A stretch of DNA of 64,000 nucleotides from Caprimulgus europaeus. Its lineage: Eukaryota; Chordata; Aves; Caprimulgiformes; Caprimulgidae. A program made the translations under genes and the position numbers. Within the stretch, counting starts at the first letter, position 1; every line of letters begins with the position of its first letter. The notes under the pieces were generated by a model. The model worked only from the letters and a program-made list of their open reading frames with translations. It was not told where the DNA came from and made no database searches. Below, piece after piece: positions 34,301 through 46,907 of this stretch. The DNA lies in assembly GCA_907165065.1 (NCBI GenBank), contig OU015523.1, positions 24,641,834 to 24,705,833 of the forward strand, read 5' to 3'.

Positions 34301-37300
34301 TTGACATAGAGGGCAATGCCCCCTCCTCATCTCCCCTGCCTGTCCTTCCTGGAGAGCCTGTATCCTTCCATTCCAACACTCCAGTCATGGGAGCCAGCCC
34401 ACCATGTCTCTGTGATGCCAATCAAGTCATAGCCCTGCAGGCATGCACACATCTCCAACTCCTCTTATTTATTCCCTATGCTACGTGCATTAGCATAGAG
34501 GCACTTAAAATGGCATTTAAGCCAGCTTAACTAGCTTTACTGCTAGCTTTACTGGCTGGAGCAGCTGGAATTCCATTGTGATCCTCATCAGACATGCTCC
34601 CCCTATGGTTATTCTTAGCAGGTCCAGTTATATCCCTTTCCCCCTTCCAATCCAGTTTAAAGCTCTGTCAATGAGCCCCACTTATTCTTGCCAACCAAAC
34701 AAGGGTTGTACATAAAAAAAAAAAACAACCCACTCCCAAACAACTTAAAACAGACTACAGACAGCAACAAATGCAAATAATTTCTAGATTGAAAACCATC
34801 ACAAGTAACTTAATCTTATTTCCAGAGAGTACTTGTAATATAATTAAATTTCTCAGTGATTCATTACAGAATGAGTTCAGTTTTGCTCACCTATGTAATG
34901 CTATGACTCCTTCCATATTCTGAGAAGCTTTTCGTTCTATCATTTCCATTTTGTATCTGAACAAGAAAAAAAAAAAAGATTAAAAAAATCCTCACCTTTA
35001 ACACTTAGTTCTTATAAGAATAATTAAGACATCAATTTAAGGAACATTCTTAAAAATCATGCTCATATTTATATGAGCTCTGAAACAGGTTTAAATTCTT
35101 AATTTTCTATGACAACACATATTAGCATGTCATACAGACCTGTGAGTCTAACCCCAGTTCCTGGAAAAATTATGGAGAAGATTATACTGAGTATTATTGA
35201 AAGGCATTTAAAAAATAATGCAATCATCAGGTGCAGTCAACATGGCTTCACAAAGGGAAAGTCGTGCTTAACTAAATTTGATATCCTCATATGATAAAGT
35301 CACCCACCTACTAGATGAAGGGAAGGTGGTGCATGTAGTTTTTCTGGATTTTAATGAGGCTTTTGATACTTTCCTCCACAGCACTGTGCTGGACAATTTG
35401 TCCAACTGTGGGATGAGCAGGTTCACAGGGGCCCTGGGTGAAGAACTGGCTGAACAGCAGGGCCCAAAGGGCTGTAGTGAATGAGGCTACATCTGGCTGG
35501 CGACTGGTCACCAGCAGTGTTCCTCAGGGTTCAGTTCTAGGGCCAGTCCTGTTCAATATACTGATCAACAATCTGGATGCAAGAGTTGAATGCATTATTA
35601 GCAAGTTTGCTGATGATACCAAACTAGGAGGTGCTGTTGACTCTTGAGACCCATAAGACCTTGCAGAGAGATCTAGACAGACTGGAGCACTGGGCTGTGA
35701 TTAATGGGATGAAATTTAACAAGTCAAAATGCCAGATTATGCACATAGGATGGAGTAACACTGCGCCCACCTATAAACTGGGAGAGGAGTGGCTGCAGAG
35801 CAGCCCTGCAGAAAGGGCTCTGGAGGTGCTGGTCAACAGCAGGCTCAGTATGAGACCTCAGTGTGCCCTGGCAGCCCAGAGGGAAAACCACATCCTGGGG
35901 TGCATCAAACACAGCATAACCAGCCAGTCAAGAGAGGCAATTATACTGGGGTATTCAGTGTTGCTGTAGCCTCACCTGGAGCACTATGTGCAGTTCCAGG
36001 CTTCACAATTTAAGAAGCATGTTAAGGTACTCAAATGTGTCCAGAGAAGGGCAACAAAGCTGGTTAAAAGGCTGGATGGAATGTCCTCCGAGGAGCAGCT
36101 AAGGGCTTTGGGCCTGTCTAGTTTGAAGAAAAGGAGGCTGAGGGGTGACCTTACTGCTCTCTACAGCCTCCTGAGGAGGGAAAGTAGAGAAGGAGGCACT
36201 AAGCTCCTCCACTTGGTATTCTGTAATAGGATGCATGGGAATGGTTTAATGCTGCGCCAGAGGAGGTTTAGACTGGACATTAAGAAACATTTATTTACTG
36301 AGAGGGTGGCCAAACCCTTGAAGAGGCCTCCTAGAGAGGTGGTTGATGTTCCAAGCCTGTCAGTGTTTAAGAGGCATTTGGACAACGTCCTTAATAGCAG
36401 ACTTTAACTTGGTCAACCCTGAACTGGTCAGGCAGTTGGACTAGGTGACCATCATAGGTTCCTTCCAACTGAAATAGTCTATTCTGTTGTATGTATATGT
36501 TATAGGAGGGCCATGCTCTCTCAGCAAAGTTTTATTCAGAAAGATAAAACAAACCTACCACTTCAAATAAAAATAAGAGTTTTTCAAGTCACATGTAAGA
36601 CTAGAAGACAGTATCAGATCAGCTAAACTGATTTTATTTAATTTGTGGTCCTCAACAGCTGGTCATCTGCAAGACAGCAAAGTGTTTCTGCTCTTTCTAC
36701 ACATATACAAATACACACACAGTGCAAAGCTATTATCAAAAGTCAGCTCCCACCTGCTGTCAATGCTTGCCAGCTATCACAGTGAAGAGGTGCTAGCCTG
36801 TATGTCACATTAATATCATCCTCATTATTAAGCTAAAAAAATAGTTACTTTTGCAACTTTAGCATAATTTTATTTTGGATCACAAAATTATAAATCATTT
36901 ATCATTTCCTCCATCATCCGCCCAACCCCCAACCATCAAAAAGCTGTGGACCAGAGAATTTTTTTCCCAAAAATGTGGGTTTTTTCAGCTAAGATAACTG
37001 GAGTGTTTCAAACAAGCCTTCTTTTATAGCACAGGCCAGAGTAAATTATCCATTTTCCCCCTGCAGAGCTCAAAAATTCCACTGCATTAAATCTTCATCT
37101 GAAGATACCAAGATATGAAAAATCTACACTTCTGTGAATAGGAAAGCCTTTCAACAAACGCTGAGAGGAACTACCATGACAAGTCTAAGCACCAGAGCTT
37201 CAATTTAAAAGTAGTTTAATAGTGAGCTTCAAGATTTCACTAAGAAGTCTACAGTCCTTCCATTTGTCACAAAACTACATCCAGCAAGAGTTCCTGGTGT

Positions 37301-40300
37301 TGGCCTCTGGAGCAAATACTGAAAATGAAATAAGGTAGAGTGACAAAGAGAATGGAGGCATGTTCACTCAGAGTAGTGGGAGAAGTAACTTCTTACCTCA
37401 TCTGTCACATCTTATTTTAGATTTACAAAACCAAGCAGAGATTTAAATTATTTTCTAATTGCCTTTCTAAAAGAAAGGCAAATTCAGACACTTACCTGTT
37501 ATGTCGAAACATTTCACATGCTACTTTTGCTTTAACATGCAGTGTTTCAAATGGTAGGTCTTTATCAATTAGCTTTCTGGCATCCCTTGTAAGAGAATGG
37601 AAGTTGTCCTGAAAAACAGTTGATATATATAAAACTGTCACTACTGTTTCACAGCTGTAGTGAATATACAAAGCATAGGAAACACTAAATATTAGTAAAA
37701 ACAATAAGGATCATCTACTATAAACTCTAAATGTAAGAACATTGCTGCAGCATTGTAACTCTTACTATTTATCACCAACAGATTGCTACATATCATCACT
37801 GTTTAAACTGACTGATTCAATGCCCAGTCAAATCAATAGGCATTTTTCCATCAGAAACAATATATATTAATTGGAGTTAAACTTCCCAGGTTTTCCCAAC
37901 ATGATATATACACATACAGTCTTGTTACTGCTAAATATTCATCTGTGTATCTTGTTTCCAAGAGTCATGAGTCCACTTAAAATGACCTCTACTGTGATAG
38001 AATCAAAGGAAAAAAAAGTACCAAATAACTAATAAATAGAAATTGATCACCTTGGTCCAGAAATCCAAAGCTCTGCATACTCAGATTTATTGATAAATAA
38101 GAAATTGTTATTAGGAAAAATTACATTTATAATGTCACACAGAACATATTTCAAACTAAGTTACTTCAACTACAAGATCATATTGATGAAAAACTCAGCA
38201 TTGTACCAATATCGCTTTGCTACCCATACACACCTCTGCTGATACTTGAGCATGAGAACAAGAATAGGCACCAGATGAGTAAAATATTTGTGATGACACC
38301 AGCTACCAAATTATTATGACACTTAGAGATTTTAGACTATTAGACTTACTGAAGAGCATGAAATATAAGCAAGGCATTAAGGACAGCTTCAGCTGAATGT
38401 GCTCATAGTTCTTCAACAACAATAAACTGATTAACTCTGTAAACCACTAGATGAAAATACGCATATTACATACATTTTTATTATCAGAGGGCTCTACTCA
38501 CACGAAGGCTTCATTTGCATCTACATTACCAGGCAAGAGCAGCTGAGTAGGAGCAGATATGTATCTTAACAAAGATGGTACTGAACTCCCAACAGCCACA
38601 TCAACTGTTTTGGGAATTGTATTTCAGACGAGAACTTATTGTAGCCCCCCAGACCTAAAACCTATAAGCATCTCGAGGACAGCTCAATGTTTAATTTCAT
38701 CTCAGGGCACACAGACTGTGCTCCTTTCAGAACACTCTGCAACAACAGCCAATATGTGGTAAATGCAAAGATTAGTTTCTAAGAAGTACTCCTATCCTAA
38801 AAAAAAATACTAATGTAGATATACCCAAAAAAAAACCCCAAAACCCAACACAAACCCCACTGCCCCCTCTCGCCGATTAAAAAAGAACCACTTGACAAGG
38901 ATGCAAGCCATATAACTTTTCTGGCAAGAAGTCATTGTGCTTACCTTTGTTGGTTTCCACTCATTCAGTCTACTGTCCAAAAGCACATCATAACAGAAAG
39001 CTCCAGAGATCACTACAATTTCAGTTCAAAAGAGAAAAATATTAATGTTTGTAACAAAGTATGTATTTCATTGTCTTCGTGTATTCTTATAAATAACAAA
39101 ATGAGTGAGAAGAAAACTAGAATGATCTCTAGAAATCCATCATAAATTTTCAGCTGTGATTATACAGTTAAATGGTAGAGTAAATCTGTATAATTTTAAT
39201 TTCATTTCACAGAATAAGAAATTCAGGCAAAATGAGTTTTAATGTAATGTGACTAAAGAGATTTAAAAAATTATAGTTTCCCAAAACTGCATATAACATT
39301 GAAAAAAAAGAAAAAAAACCAACCCTGAAAACATTTAACATTTTTTCCTTTGTATGCATCATACACTAAAAGTAAATTCGCACTATGAAATTGTAAAGAG
39401 GAATTTATTGCACCGAGAAATCAGACAGTATTAGAGCTGAAGTAAAATGGCACAAATATCTGATAAAGGTAACACAAATTTCTGTGGTAGCCATTAGAAT
39501 GCTCTTTGTGTATATTTTTTCAGTTATTGCCATCTTAAAAATCAAGCTTATGAGCCCAGTAAGCTCACATTATTTCTATACATACAGTATCATGATATAG
39601 CTTAGTATATACAAGATTATTCCAAATCCTGGTAGAATTGAAATATCCACTCTACACTTACCAATCAAGACAAATGCTGAAATTGCTAAAAAGGGAATTA
39701 GTTAAAGGAGGACTCCACATGACCAGCAACCATCCTTCTTACATATCAAATGCATAATCATGCAGGCTTTGTTATTTAAGTAACTTCCTCTCTTGTGCAT
39801 TTTCTCACTTTTTTAAGTCTTAAATCAGGTTACAGATGAGAAAAAGTTGTTACTAACCCTGTTTGTACTTTAATAATCTTCCAACTTTATGTATATTGTA
39901 ATGTTTAGCAACTTAAGTGCTCACAAGGTTGTGCAGTTAGAGAAAATTTAACAAACCCATCACATCTAAACAGCTTACTCATGTAACTTCACAACAGAAA
40001 GGTTATGTCCTTAAGTTACTAACTTAACCTATGAAATCCTAAGTGGTCTGAAATCCAGTTACCACACAGAACAATTTTCTGTACTTTGCTAACAAAATTG
40101 TTTTCAGTGTGATTACTATAAATAACAGCTATGACAACAGCATGTAATACACATACCAATGCCAAGTACTTTTCATCATTGCAAAAGAAGCCGCTGGGTT
40201 TTTTTAAGAACACCATTAGACATACACTTAAGCAGCAAAAGACAAGACAATCATATAAAACACTTATATCACCTGGCACTTCTGGAGCTTTAATCAGATT

Positions 40301-42071
40301 CACTGAATACTCATCTTTGAATGCTCGCTTTAACACACATGCCATGATCATGGCACAGGAACGCCAATAGGCCTATAAAGACAATTTCAAAACACATATG
40401 CATTAATAACCCATATCAGATGAATATCAGCTGTTTATTCCAGAAGAATACCAACATTTAACTGAATTATGCACAAACCTAGCTGTCAACCCAAGCATTA
40501 CTTTCTCTAGTATTTCAACTTCTATTTGTAGATGATTCACCATATAGAATCAATCAAAACTGTACTTAAAATGCAAGTCAGATGTTCCCCTGGTGATATT
40601 CAAATCTGAAATTACAGACTAATACAACAATATAGGTTGAAAGGGATGACTGCACATCACCTAGCCCATATCCTAGTCCAGCTAATGATAAACATGATGC
40701 ACCAGCCAACTACTAAAAATATCTGAACTGCAACAACAACAAAGTTCAAGAAAGCACTGATGGAACTGAAAGGGGCATACAGAAGCAAGTGGTGATAATC
40801 AGGGTCATCTACAATGGGATAAGATACAGACTTACCTTATTTACTTCCTCTGGATGTTCATCTTTGAAAGTAAGGAACTGAATTTCACATGATTTGGTCA
40901 AGGGTCTATACATATCCCAGACTTCACCATCCACAAGAGCTAGAATGGATTTCTTGCAATGCCATTCACTTAAGTCTAAAAAAATGTAAAAAACCATATT
41001 ACATAGTTGTTAACCATATTCCTCAGAGACAGCAGTTTAGACCCCTGCATTTGTACAAAAAAACCAGCAAGCTTCACTGTTGTAAATGACTTGGATGGAT
41101 GAGCTGTTAAGAAAGACTCCAAAAATTAACTCAGTTTCTGCTGATGTATTTTAGTACAAATGCATTTTAAACATACCAACTAAAAATATTCTGAATGCAT
41201 GTCTGTTACCTTGGTCATTAAAATGTCAATAACATTAACGTTTCAAATTTGGATGACAGGTACTCCAGCAGGCAGTGCAATTTTCATCATGAGTGGCACA
41301 AAGTTAGTTTAAGAGCCCATTCACTTACGCATGGCACAATTGTATGGAGTAGACAAAGCTTTGTTCATTACAAACACACTGCCAGGGTGAGATTTCCCAG
41401 TGTATTTTACTTCAATTTTCTCAATTCGTGGATACAGAGACAACTGTCTCTCTTTCTCTTTGGTAAAGAGTTCATTACGCATCCGAATCACTTCATCTGA
41501 TGTCAGTCGAGAAAGAGTCGAGGAGAGGAACCCTGGTAAAAGGAATGATCTAAATTAAGCAACAAGAAGTTTTTAAAGCCTCTTTATAAGACGGTTGCTT
41601 CTACAGAAAGGAACACATGCCACTGCACTGCTAATCCATGTCTCTATCTCAACGTGCACAAGGGGAACACTTTAGTAGCTCTTATTGCCTCTCCGTTCTC
41701 GGTCCCTGCAACGCCTGCACGAACTCAACAACAGAAAATTCGGAAGCAACGAAAGCTTAATGATGTACTCTGCCTGCAAATGCTCTTCCCTCAGGCAGGC
41801 CCCTGCGTACCGCACCCGCTCTGCACCTCGTTCGTTCCCGCCGGCCGCCGCACCCCAGTCCACGCCCACAGCGGCCTCCTCAGCCCGGCGTGCCGAGGAC
41901 CTGAGCCGCTCCGCACCGCCAGGCCCAGGCGTCCCAAGCCGGGCGCCTCACAGCACCGGCGCAAGACAATCCCGCAACAAGCCCGGCGCCCCGCTGCGCC
42001 CGCAGACGCCACCACTCACGGCGCCCCTCCCGCCCGCTCCGCAGGCAGCGGGTGGCCCAGCGTTCCGCCAT
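28218..42071 (-). CDS. MRPL39: Mitochondrial large ribosomal subunit protein mL39 (MRPL39), ten coding exons
   Basis: Component of the 39S mitochondrial ribosomal subunit, acting in the matrix. Coding exons in transcript order: 42071-42020, 41532-41329, 40975-40836, 40372-40273, 39012-38945, 37608-37496, 34956-34891, 30690-30537, 29594-29547 and 28304-28218. Together they give 1032 nt and 343 aa (human ~338) with no internal stop. All introns are GT-AG and every junction keeps frame. Residues 1-17 are an Arg-rich start of the mitochondrial presequence. About 55-130 resemble the TGS domain ([40 protein letters not shown]). About 130-300 resemble the second additional domain of threonyl-tRNA synthetase, without a synthetase catalytic core. 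Start choice: the ATG at 42071-42069 lies in the CpG island and opens the Arg-rich leader. Introns 6 and 7 hold CR1 copies. Identity is recalled from the vertebrate protein and supported by synteny. Confidence 0.96.
29547..29594 (-). CDS. MRPL39: MRPL39 coding exon 9
   Basis: 48 nt, phase 0 at both ends, acceptor AATACAG|GC and donor GCTG|GTAAGT. Encodes [16 protein letters not shown]. Confidence 0.95.
30537..30690 (-). CDS. MRPL39: MRPL39 coding exon 8
   Basis: 154 nt, acceptor CCTATCAG|G and donor TTGAAG|GTAACT. Encodes [20 protein letters not shown] and then the [10 protein letters not shown] segment to HLK, the most conserved synthetase-like part. Confidence 0.97.
31725..34690 (-). mobile_element. 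Long CR1 LINE (about 3 kb), broken, in MRPL39 intron 7
   Basis: Same strand as MRPL39. The 3' end is at 31725 (ATCATAGAATGG). Reading 5' to 3' on the - strand: endonuclease region about 34500-33960 ([12 protein letters not shown] and [10 protein letters not shown] words; later [16 protein letters not shown]-like and GVCCRLPDQ), a linker, then reverse transcriptase about 33540-32240 ([46 protein letters not shown]). The frame is broken many times. The catalytic Asp-Asp region near 32560 has both a frameshift and Asn-type codons, so the enzyme is dead. The 5' part (ORF1) is missing. Confidence 0.95.
34891..34956 (-). CDS. MRPL39: MRPL39 coding exon 7
   Basis: 66 nt, acceptor CTTGTTCAG|AT and donor CATAG|GTGAGC. 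Encodes [20 protein letters not shown] plus His. It is squeezed between two CR1 copies: 158 bp from the antisense one in intron 6 and about 200 bp from the sense one in intron 7. Confidence 0.96.
   Translation of the reverse strand: MQNGNDRTKSFSEYGRSHSIT
35115..36488 (+). mobile_element. CR1 LINE fragment in MRPL39 intron 6, antisense to the gene
   Basis: Starts within reverse transcriptase ([31 protein letters not shown]). It keeps the catalytic motif in [16 protein letters not shown] (about 35600-35645) but meets a stop directly after. It continues through the ORF2 C-terminus ([30 protein letters not shown]) to the tail TCTATTCTGTTGTATG. Several frameshifts split the frame. It belongs to a different subfamily from the copy at 31725-34690, judged by the tail. 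Confidence 0.94.
37496..37608 (-). CDS. MRPL39: MRPL39 coding exon 6
   Basis: 113 nt, acceptor TTTTTCAG|GAC and donor ACAG|GTAAGT. Encodes [20 protein letters not shown], then [17 protein letters not shown], ending with two bases of an Arg codon. Confidence 0.96.
38945..39012 (-). CDS. MRPL39: MRPL39 coding exon 5
   Basis: 68 nt, acceptor TTGTAG|TG and donor AAAG|GTAAGC. Encodes [20 protein letters not shown] and TK after completing a Val codon across the junction. Confidence 0.95.
40273..40372 (-). CDS. MRPL39: MRPL39 coding exon 4
   Basis: 100 nt, acceptor TTTATAG|GCC. The donor is CCAG|GTGATA, a weaker GT site fixed by the frame of the next exon. Encodes [20 protein letters not shown], then [13 protein letters not shown], the start of the synthetase-like domain. 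Confidence 0.95.
40618..40730 (-). mobile_element. Possible decayed CR1 3' end in MRPL39 intron 3
   Basis: ACAATATAGGTTGAAAGGGA followed by CACCTAGCCCATATCC resembles a degraded reverse-complement CR1 end. The match is short, so the call is tentative. Confidence 0.45.
40836..40975 (-). CDS. MRPL39: MRPL39 coding exon 3
   Basis: 140 nt, acceptor TTTTTTTAG|AC and donor AATAAG|GTAAGT. Encodes the second half of the TGS domain: [20 protein letters not shown], then [19 protein letters not shown]. Confidence 0.97.
41329..41532 (-). CDS. MRPL39: MRPL39 coding exon 2
   Basis: 204 nt, acceptor TTTACCAG|GG and donor ATGC|GTAAGT, phase 1 at both ends. Encodes the rest of the leader and the first half of the TGS domain, including [19 protein letters not shown] and [16 protein letters not shown]. 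Confidence 0.96.
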
Positions 42072-42290
42072 TGTCCCTCCACGTTCCCTCGCCCCGGTGC
42101 CGCCTCCCTCGGCTCCGCCGGAAACAGCGGCGGCGGCAACGCGGTTCCGCTCAGAGTTCGTCCCGTAGCCGCCAGCCGGCGTCGCGGAGCTCGTCCCGCA
42201 GCCGCCTCGAGCGCAGCGCAGGGCGGGGCCTGCGGGGCGGGGCCTGCGGCTGCCTGCAGTACAGTGGAGGGCGGCCCTCCCCACTCAGCT
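41800..42290. promoter_or_regulatory. MRPL39: MRPL39 CpG-island promoter
   Basis: CpG- and GC-rich block around exon 1 with no TATA box. Two tandem GC boxes (GGGCGGGGCC) lie at about 42221-42243, an ETS/GABP-type CCGGAAA at 42118-42124, and a YY1-like ACAATGGCGG over the start codon (about 42065-42074). GABP and YY1 sites are typical of nuclear genes for mitochondrial proteins. The long + strand ORFs here (318 and 224 codons) are open only because of base composition. Confidence 0.8.
42020..42071 (-). CDS. MRPL39: MRPL39 coding exon 1
   Basis: Encodes [17 protein letters not shown] plus one base; donor C|GTGAGT. The N-terminus is Arg-rich with few acidic residues, as in a mitochondrial presequence. 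A YY1-like ACAATGGCGG word overlaps the start codon. Confidence 0.88.
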
Positions 42291-43595
42291 TTTATCTCTC
42301 TTTTCAGAGGCCCCAGCCCGTATGTATTAGCTCCGATATGCTGCGGCTGTCACACGTAGCCCCTCTGCCTTTCCTTTGCCTCCACAAGCCTCATCTCACT
42401 CAGCAGCAAGGTCCTGAAACCAGCAGCTTTTGGATGGCCTTGAGGCGGACATTCAGCTGTCTCATAGGAAGGCTCACAGATAGGCACCACTGGGGTTACA
42501 GCATCAACAGCCCAGTGGCTGGGGGAAGGGCCTGTGGTGCCCCGCTCCCTGCAGTGACAGGGCTGGGCAACCGCAACTCCTCATGGCCACCTGCTCTTTG
42601 CCATCACTGACCTCCCCACTGCCCTTCCTCCCCAAGAAACTGAAGCCAAGCACAAACTAGTTACTGCCCAGGTAGGAAAACCATGGCTTACATTAAAACC
42701 TGTTAAAATTTGTAAAATAGCTCAAAATTTATTTCACTGCTTTACAGTTTAGCTGATGGTGGTCTTCAGCCCAATCCCCAACTGGCAAAGACACAACAGC
42801 CATCAAGAATGCCAATGTCAAACAGTTACACTAAATTAGTGTTATTAAGAGCTAAAGAATGTAATTTAACTCAGCATCAAAAAAATGAATGTGTTAATAT
42901 TGGCAAGGGCCAGCAACAGACAGAGAATTTTCCACTGGGAAAACACATCTGCAGAGCAGCAGGGCAGCTGGCTCCTCCTGCTTAGGTACCTGGCACTGGC
43001 TTCCCCGCTCACCTGGGCTCTCATCCAGAAAATCAGGTGTGCAAGTATGGCAGCTATTTGTGCCCTTCATTATGCTACTTGATAGGTTACGAATTTCAGC
43101 AAGTCAATCTTCCTGCTTTCTCATTTTTTTAAACTAATTAAATACAAATTATTTTTTAGTGCACCAGGATTATTGAAGGCTACATACTAGCATGTGTAGA
43201 ACACTTTATAGCCTTGAGGTGAAAGGCCTTGATAAAACACAAATATGCTATTATTATTTATATCATTATAGCTCAACTGCACCATTTCTTCTATTAACTT
43301 TTTATTCTATGGCTTGAGGACTCTTAGGTGGTCAGTGAACGCATCACATAATTGTTTTGTTTTAAACAGTAAAAAAAAAATCACAATGTAGCATATAAAA
43401 ATAACATTTTTACCCTATGAGGCCATAAATTCAAGATGTTTTGAGAATGAGACAGAAACAAACCCCATTCTGTCATTCTGAGGAAATCTTGAACAACAGA
43501 AGTCCTATTTGATACCCCACACTTAACTATATGTCTCTTTCTCTGTTTTAAACTGCCACTTTCTAATCTCTAAATCTTCTTTTCTACTAGTATTT

Positions 43596-44360
43596 CATAG
43601 AATCACAGAATGGTTTGGGTTGGAAGGGACCTTTAAAGATCATCTAGTCCAACCCCTGCTGCAGTGAGCATGGACATCTTCAGCTAGATCAGGTTGCTCA
43701 GAGCCCCATCCAACCTGGCCTCCAGTGTTTCCAGGGATGCGGCTTCTACCACCTCTCCGGGAAACATGTTCCAGTGTTTCACCACCGTCATCATAAAAAA
43801 TTATTTATTTTATCTAGTCTGAATTTACCCTCTTTTATTTTAAAACCATTTCCCCTTGTCCTATTGCAACAGGCCCTGAGAAAAAGTTTGTCCCCATCTT
43901 TCTTATAGGCCCCCTTTAAGTATTGAAAGGCTGAAATAAGGTCTTCCCAGAGCCTTCTTTTCTCCAAGCTGAACAACCCCAGCCCTCTCAGCCTTTCCTT
44001 ATAGGAGAGGTGCTCCAGCCCTCTGATCATTTCTGTGGCCCTCTTCTGGACCCACTCCAATTGGTCTGTCTTTCTTGTGCTGAGGACTGCAGAGCTGGAT
44101 GCAGGACTCCAGGTGGGGTCTCATGAGAGCGGAGCAGAGGGGCAGAATCACCTCCCTCGACCTGCTGGCCATGCTTCTTTTGATGCAGCCCAGGATATGG
44201 TCAGCCTTCTGGTCTGCGAGCACACACTGCAGGCTCATGTCCATGTTTTCATCCACCAGTACCCCCAAGTCCTTTTCAGGGCTGCTCTCAACCCCTTCCT
44301 CCCCCAGACTGTATTGATACTGGGGATTGCCCTGACCCAGGTGCACTTGGCTTTGTTGAC
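43596..44360 (-). mobile_element. CR1 LINE 3' fragment
   Basis: 3' end at 43596 (CATAGAATCACAGAATGG, TTGGAAGGGACC). The - strand carries the ORF2 C-terminal region in two overlapping frames: QYSLGEEGVESSP, KDLGVLVDENMDMS and [20 protein letters not shown], then [20 protein letters not shown]. It is 5'-truncated near 44360, frameshifted, and lacks the catalytic reverse-transcriptase core. Confidence 0.94.
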
Positions 44361-46907
44361 TTTTTATTCAGCTTAATCTTCAGAAAAATGGTAGTAGAAT
44401 ATCTGGTCCCTCCTTCCACTTGTTTGGTGTCACTCTGGGAGCACAATGCAGATAAAAACTGTCTGGGACTTGTAACACACTGAAGACTACAGGAGAAGCA
44501 TAGTTGTAGCCCTCTGTTTTTTGGTAATCCCCATCCAACAGAGTGACAATGCAAAGCTTTATGACCTAGTGGAAATCAAAAAACATCCAGAGCTGCTGGA
44601 AATTTCACCCAGGGTTCAGCTGGCATCTGTACAGCCCCTGGACAAAAGCAGAAAAGAGGAACAACAATGGCAGAGATTTGGGGTTAATTATAAAGTTCAA
44701 GCTTGTTATTGATTCATGCTGACATAGCTGCCTCACAACTGTAATACTCTTCTGTTTACTACAGTACATTTACTTGAGGCTTCTGTGAGAGGGTAAAAAC
44801 CCCTGGGTTCACTTGTACCCCATGGACTGAGCTAAGGGCCAGCTGGGGGTGACTCTCAGCTGACAAACATGGCCTGGTCAGTGACGTGTGGGGGACAGGC
44901 CCGCTGCAATCCCCCAGCTATCCATCCCTCAATGCCAAAAGACAAAGGCCTTCTGACTGAGAAGTACTCTGGGAAGGGTTTGGCTGAAGTCCAGTGGCTT
45001 TTAGTATGTCACAACATGGAACATGTTTGTGGTACCAAGAAGTGATGGGTAACAACAGTGAAAAACTGTCCAAGAGTAATTACAAGGTATCAGACTTCAG
45101 GAAGCCCTTTGACTTTCAGGAAAACTGTGGATGTTATTTTGTGATGTGCAGAAGAAAATGAGAGGTTGCCCTAGAAAGCAACAGTAACCCTGTTAAGAGC
45201 TCTTATGCCATAGTATGTGACCCAGCCATAACTGATAAGTGACAAACCATGATGGTATATGGCTCTCATGGAAGCAAGATTGCCTCAAAAGCAAAACTGG
45301 CCTAAAAACTCCTGCCCCTCCCTTTGCCATTCTTATCCATTTCTCACTGTTTACCCTCTAAATAGGCAACTGTGGCAGCACTGTACAAGGCACTGAACGC
45401 AAGATCAATGAAGTAATACAAATTGCAGGATCAGTATTGCTGAAAGACTATGTTGTATTCATACTATACCAGTGACCTGGCTTAAAGTGCAGCTTCATAT
45501 ACACATTCCTGTGCCCACTGTGGTGAAATAATTCCAAATCTACCACTGTCAGCATCGTGGCTAACGCATTGTCCACTGTTGCTTAGGCTGAATCAGGAAA
45601 CATTCTATAATGCCATCCAATTTGGTGGATGTTTTTTAGATACCTTTGATTGCTACTGAGCTGTCTGCTCAGTGGAAGTAATCTAGCAAATTCAGTTGAA
45701 AAAAATGGCATTAATACTGTACTTTTCAAGTCAAAAATAAAATTTTACAAGACATTCTAGAAAATGGAGGAGGAGTATTGACAGAAAAAGGCTATTGAGA
45801 GCAAGTAATTTGTATTACTGTTATCTTTTTCTGCCCTCACATTTTCTAGCTTTCCTGGTTCAAGTTTGGCTGACGCATTATATATGAAATATTTTACCAG
45901 TCTAATAGAGATACGGTGTTCTATCACAGCACTCTAATTCTTTTCATTATAGCACGACAACAAACTTATAGCAAACTGTGTTTAAGCAGCCATCAACAAG
46001 CGCTTCATGGGAAAAAAGAATGTCTGAAATTTTTTGGCTTCTTTTCTCAAAACTATACTTACTCACAGTTTTCAGATTCAAGGTACAAAACAAGCAGATA
46101 GTCTGCTAGCTAAATTAGATGTTTTTCCAGGTAGGAGTGAAACCAATTAACACGAAGCAGCAAAACAAAACAACAAGATGCCACAGAAATAGAAAGGAAA
46201 CAAAGCCTACTGTAACTGGATGAGCTAATAGCCATTAAAGCAATACCCCAGAACATTATAAAAAGATAGTTGTGGTGACAGTTAAAATTGCAAAATAAAA
46301 AAAATATCCCTTAAATTGTACATACCAACCTCTCCACACACATAACACGGCTGCTGCTAATCCTTCACACTAAAGAGCAAGGCTTTCAAGCTGGTAGATT
46401 CAATGTACTGTAGGCTGGTAGTCTGGGCACATCAAAAAATAGCATATCAATAAATGAATTTCAGAAACAAAGTTTGTAACATGGAGCATGAAATACTTAT
46501 TTTGGGGATTAAAATAGTTAATTCAATGGAATCTCATTTAGCAGTTTGACAAAACAGATTTCCATCAACTTGTCCCTTTGCCATGCCCAGAATCATACCA
46601 GAACAAACAGTTGCTCTACAGCTATACATTACCCTTTTCAGCACTTACCAGAACAAACATATGCGACACCAATTTGATGTGCTTGGAAAAAAGATGTGTA
46701 CAGAGATATGTAACCCACAGGCTATGGCACCAAGTCTTAAATGGCATCTCTGATCACCTCAAACACAATATTCCTCTTTTTAGAAATATGAAAAAATCTG
46801 TTTCTTCTTCTTTAAATATGGAAAAATATTCAAAGATGTCTTCTTGATCAAAACCTAAACAATGTAAATTCCAATAACAATCAGCCCTCTCCATATAAAT
46901 ATAGGTA

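Noticed and set aside
41654-42610. 318-codon + strand ORF over the MRPL39 promoter
   Set aside because: It is a CpG-island artefact antisense to MRPL39 exon 1, rich in Pro, Ala, Arg and Ser, with no domain.
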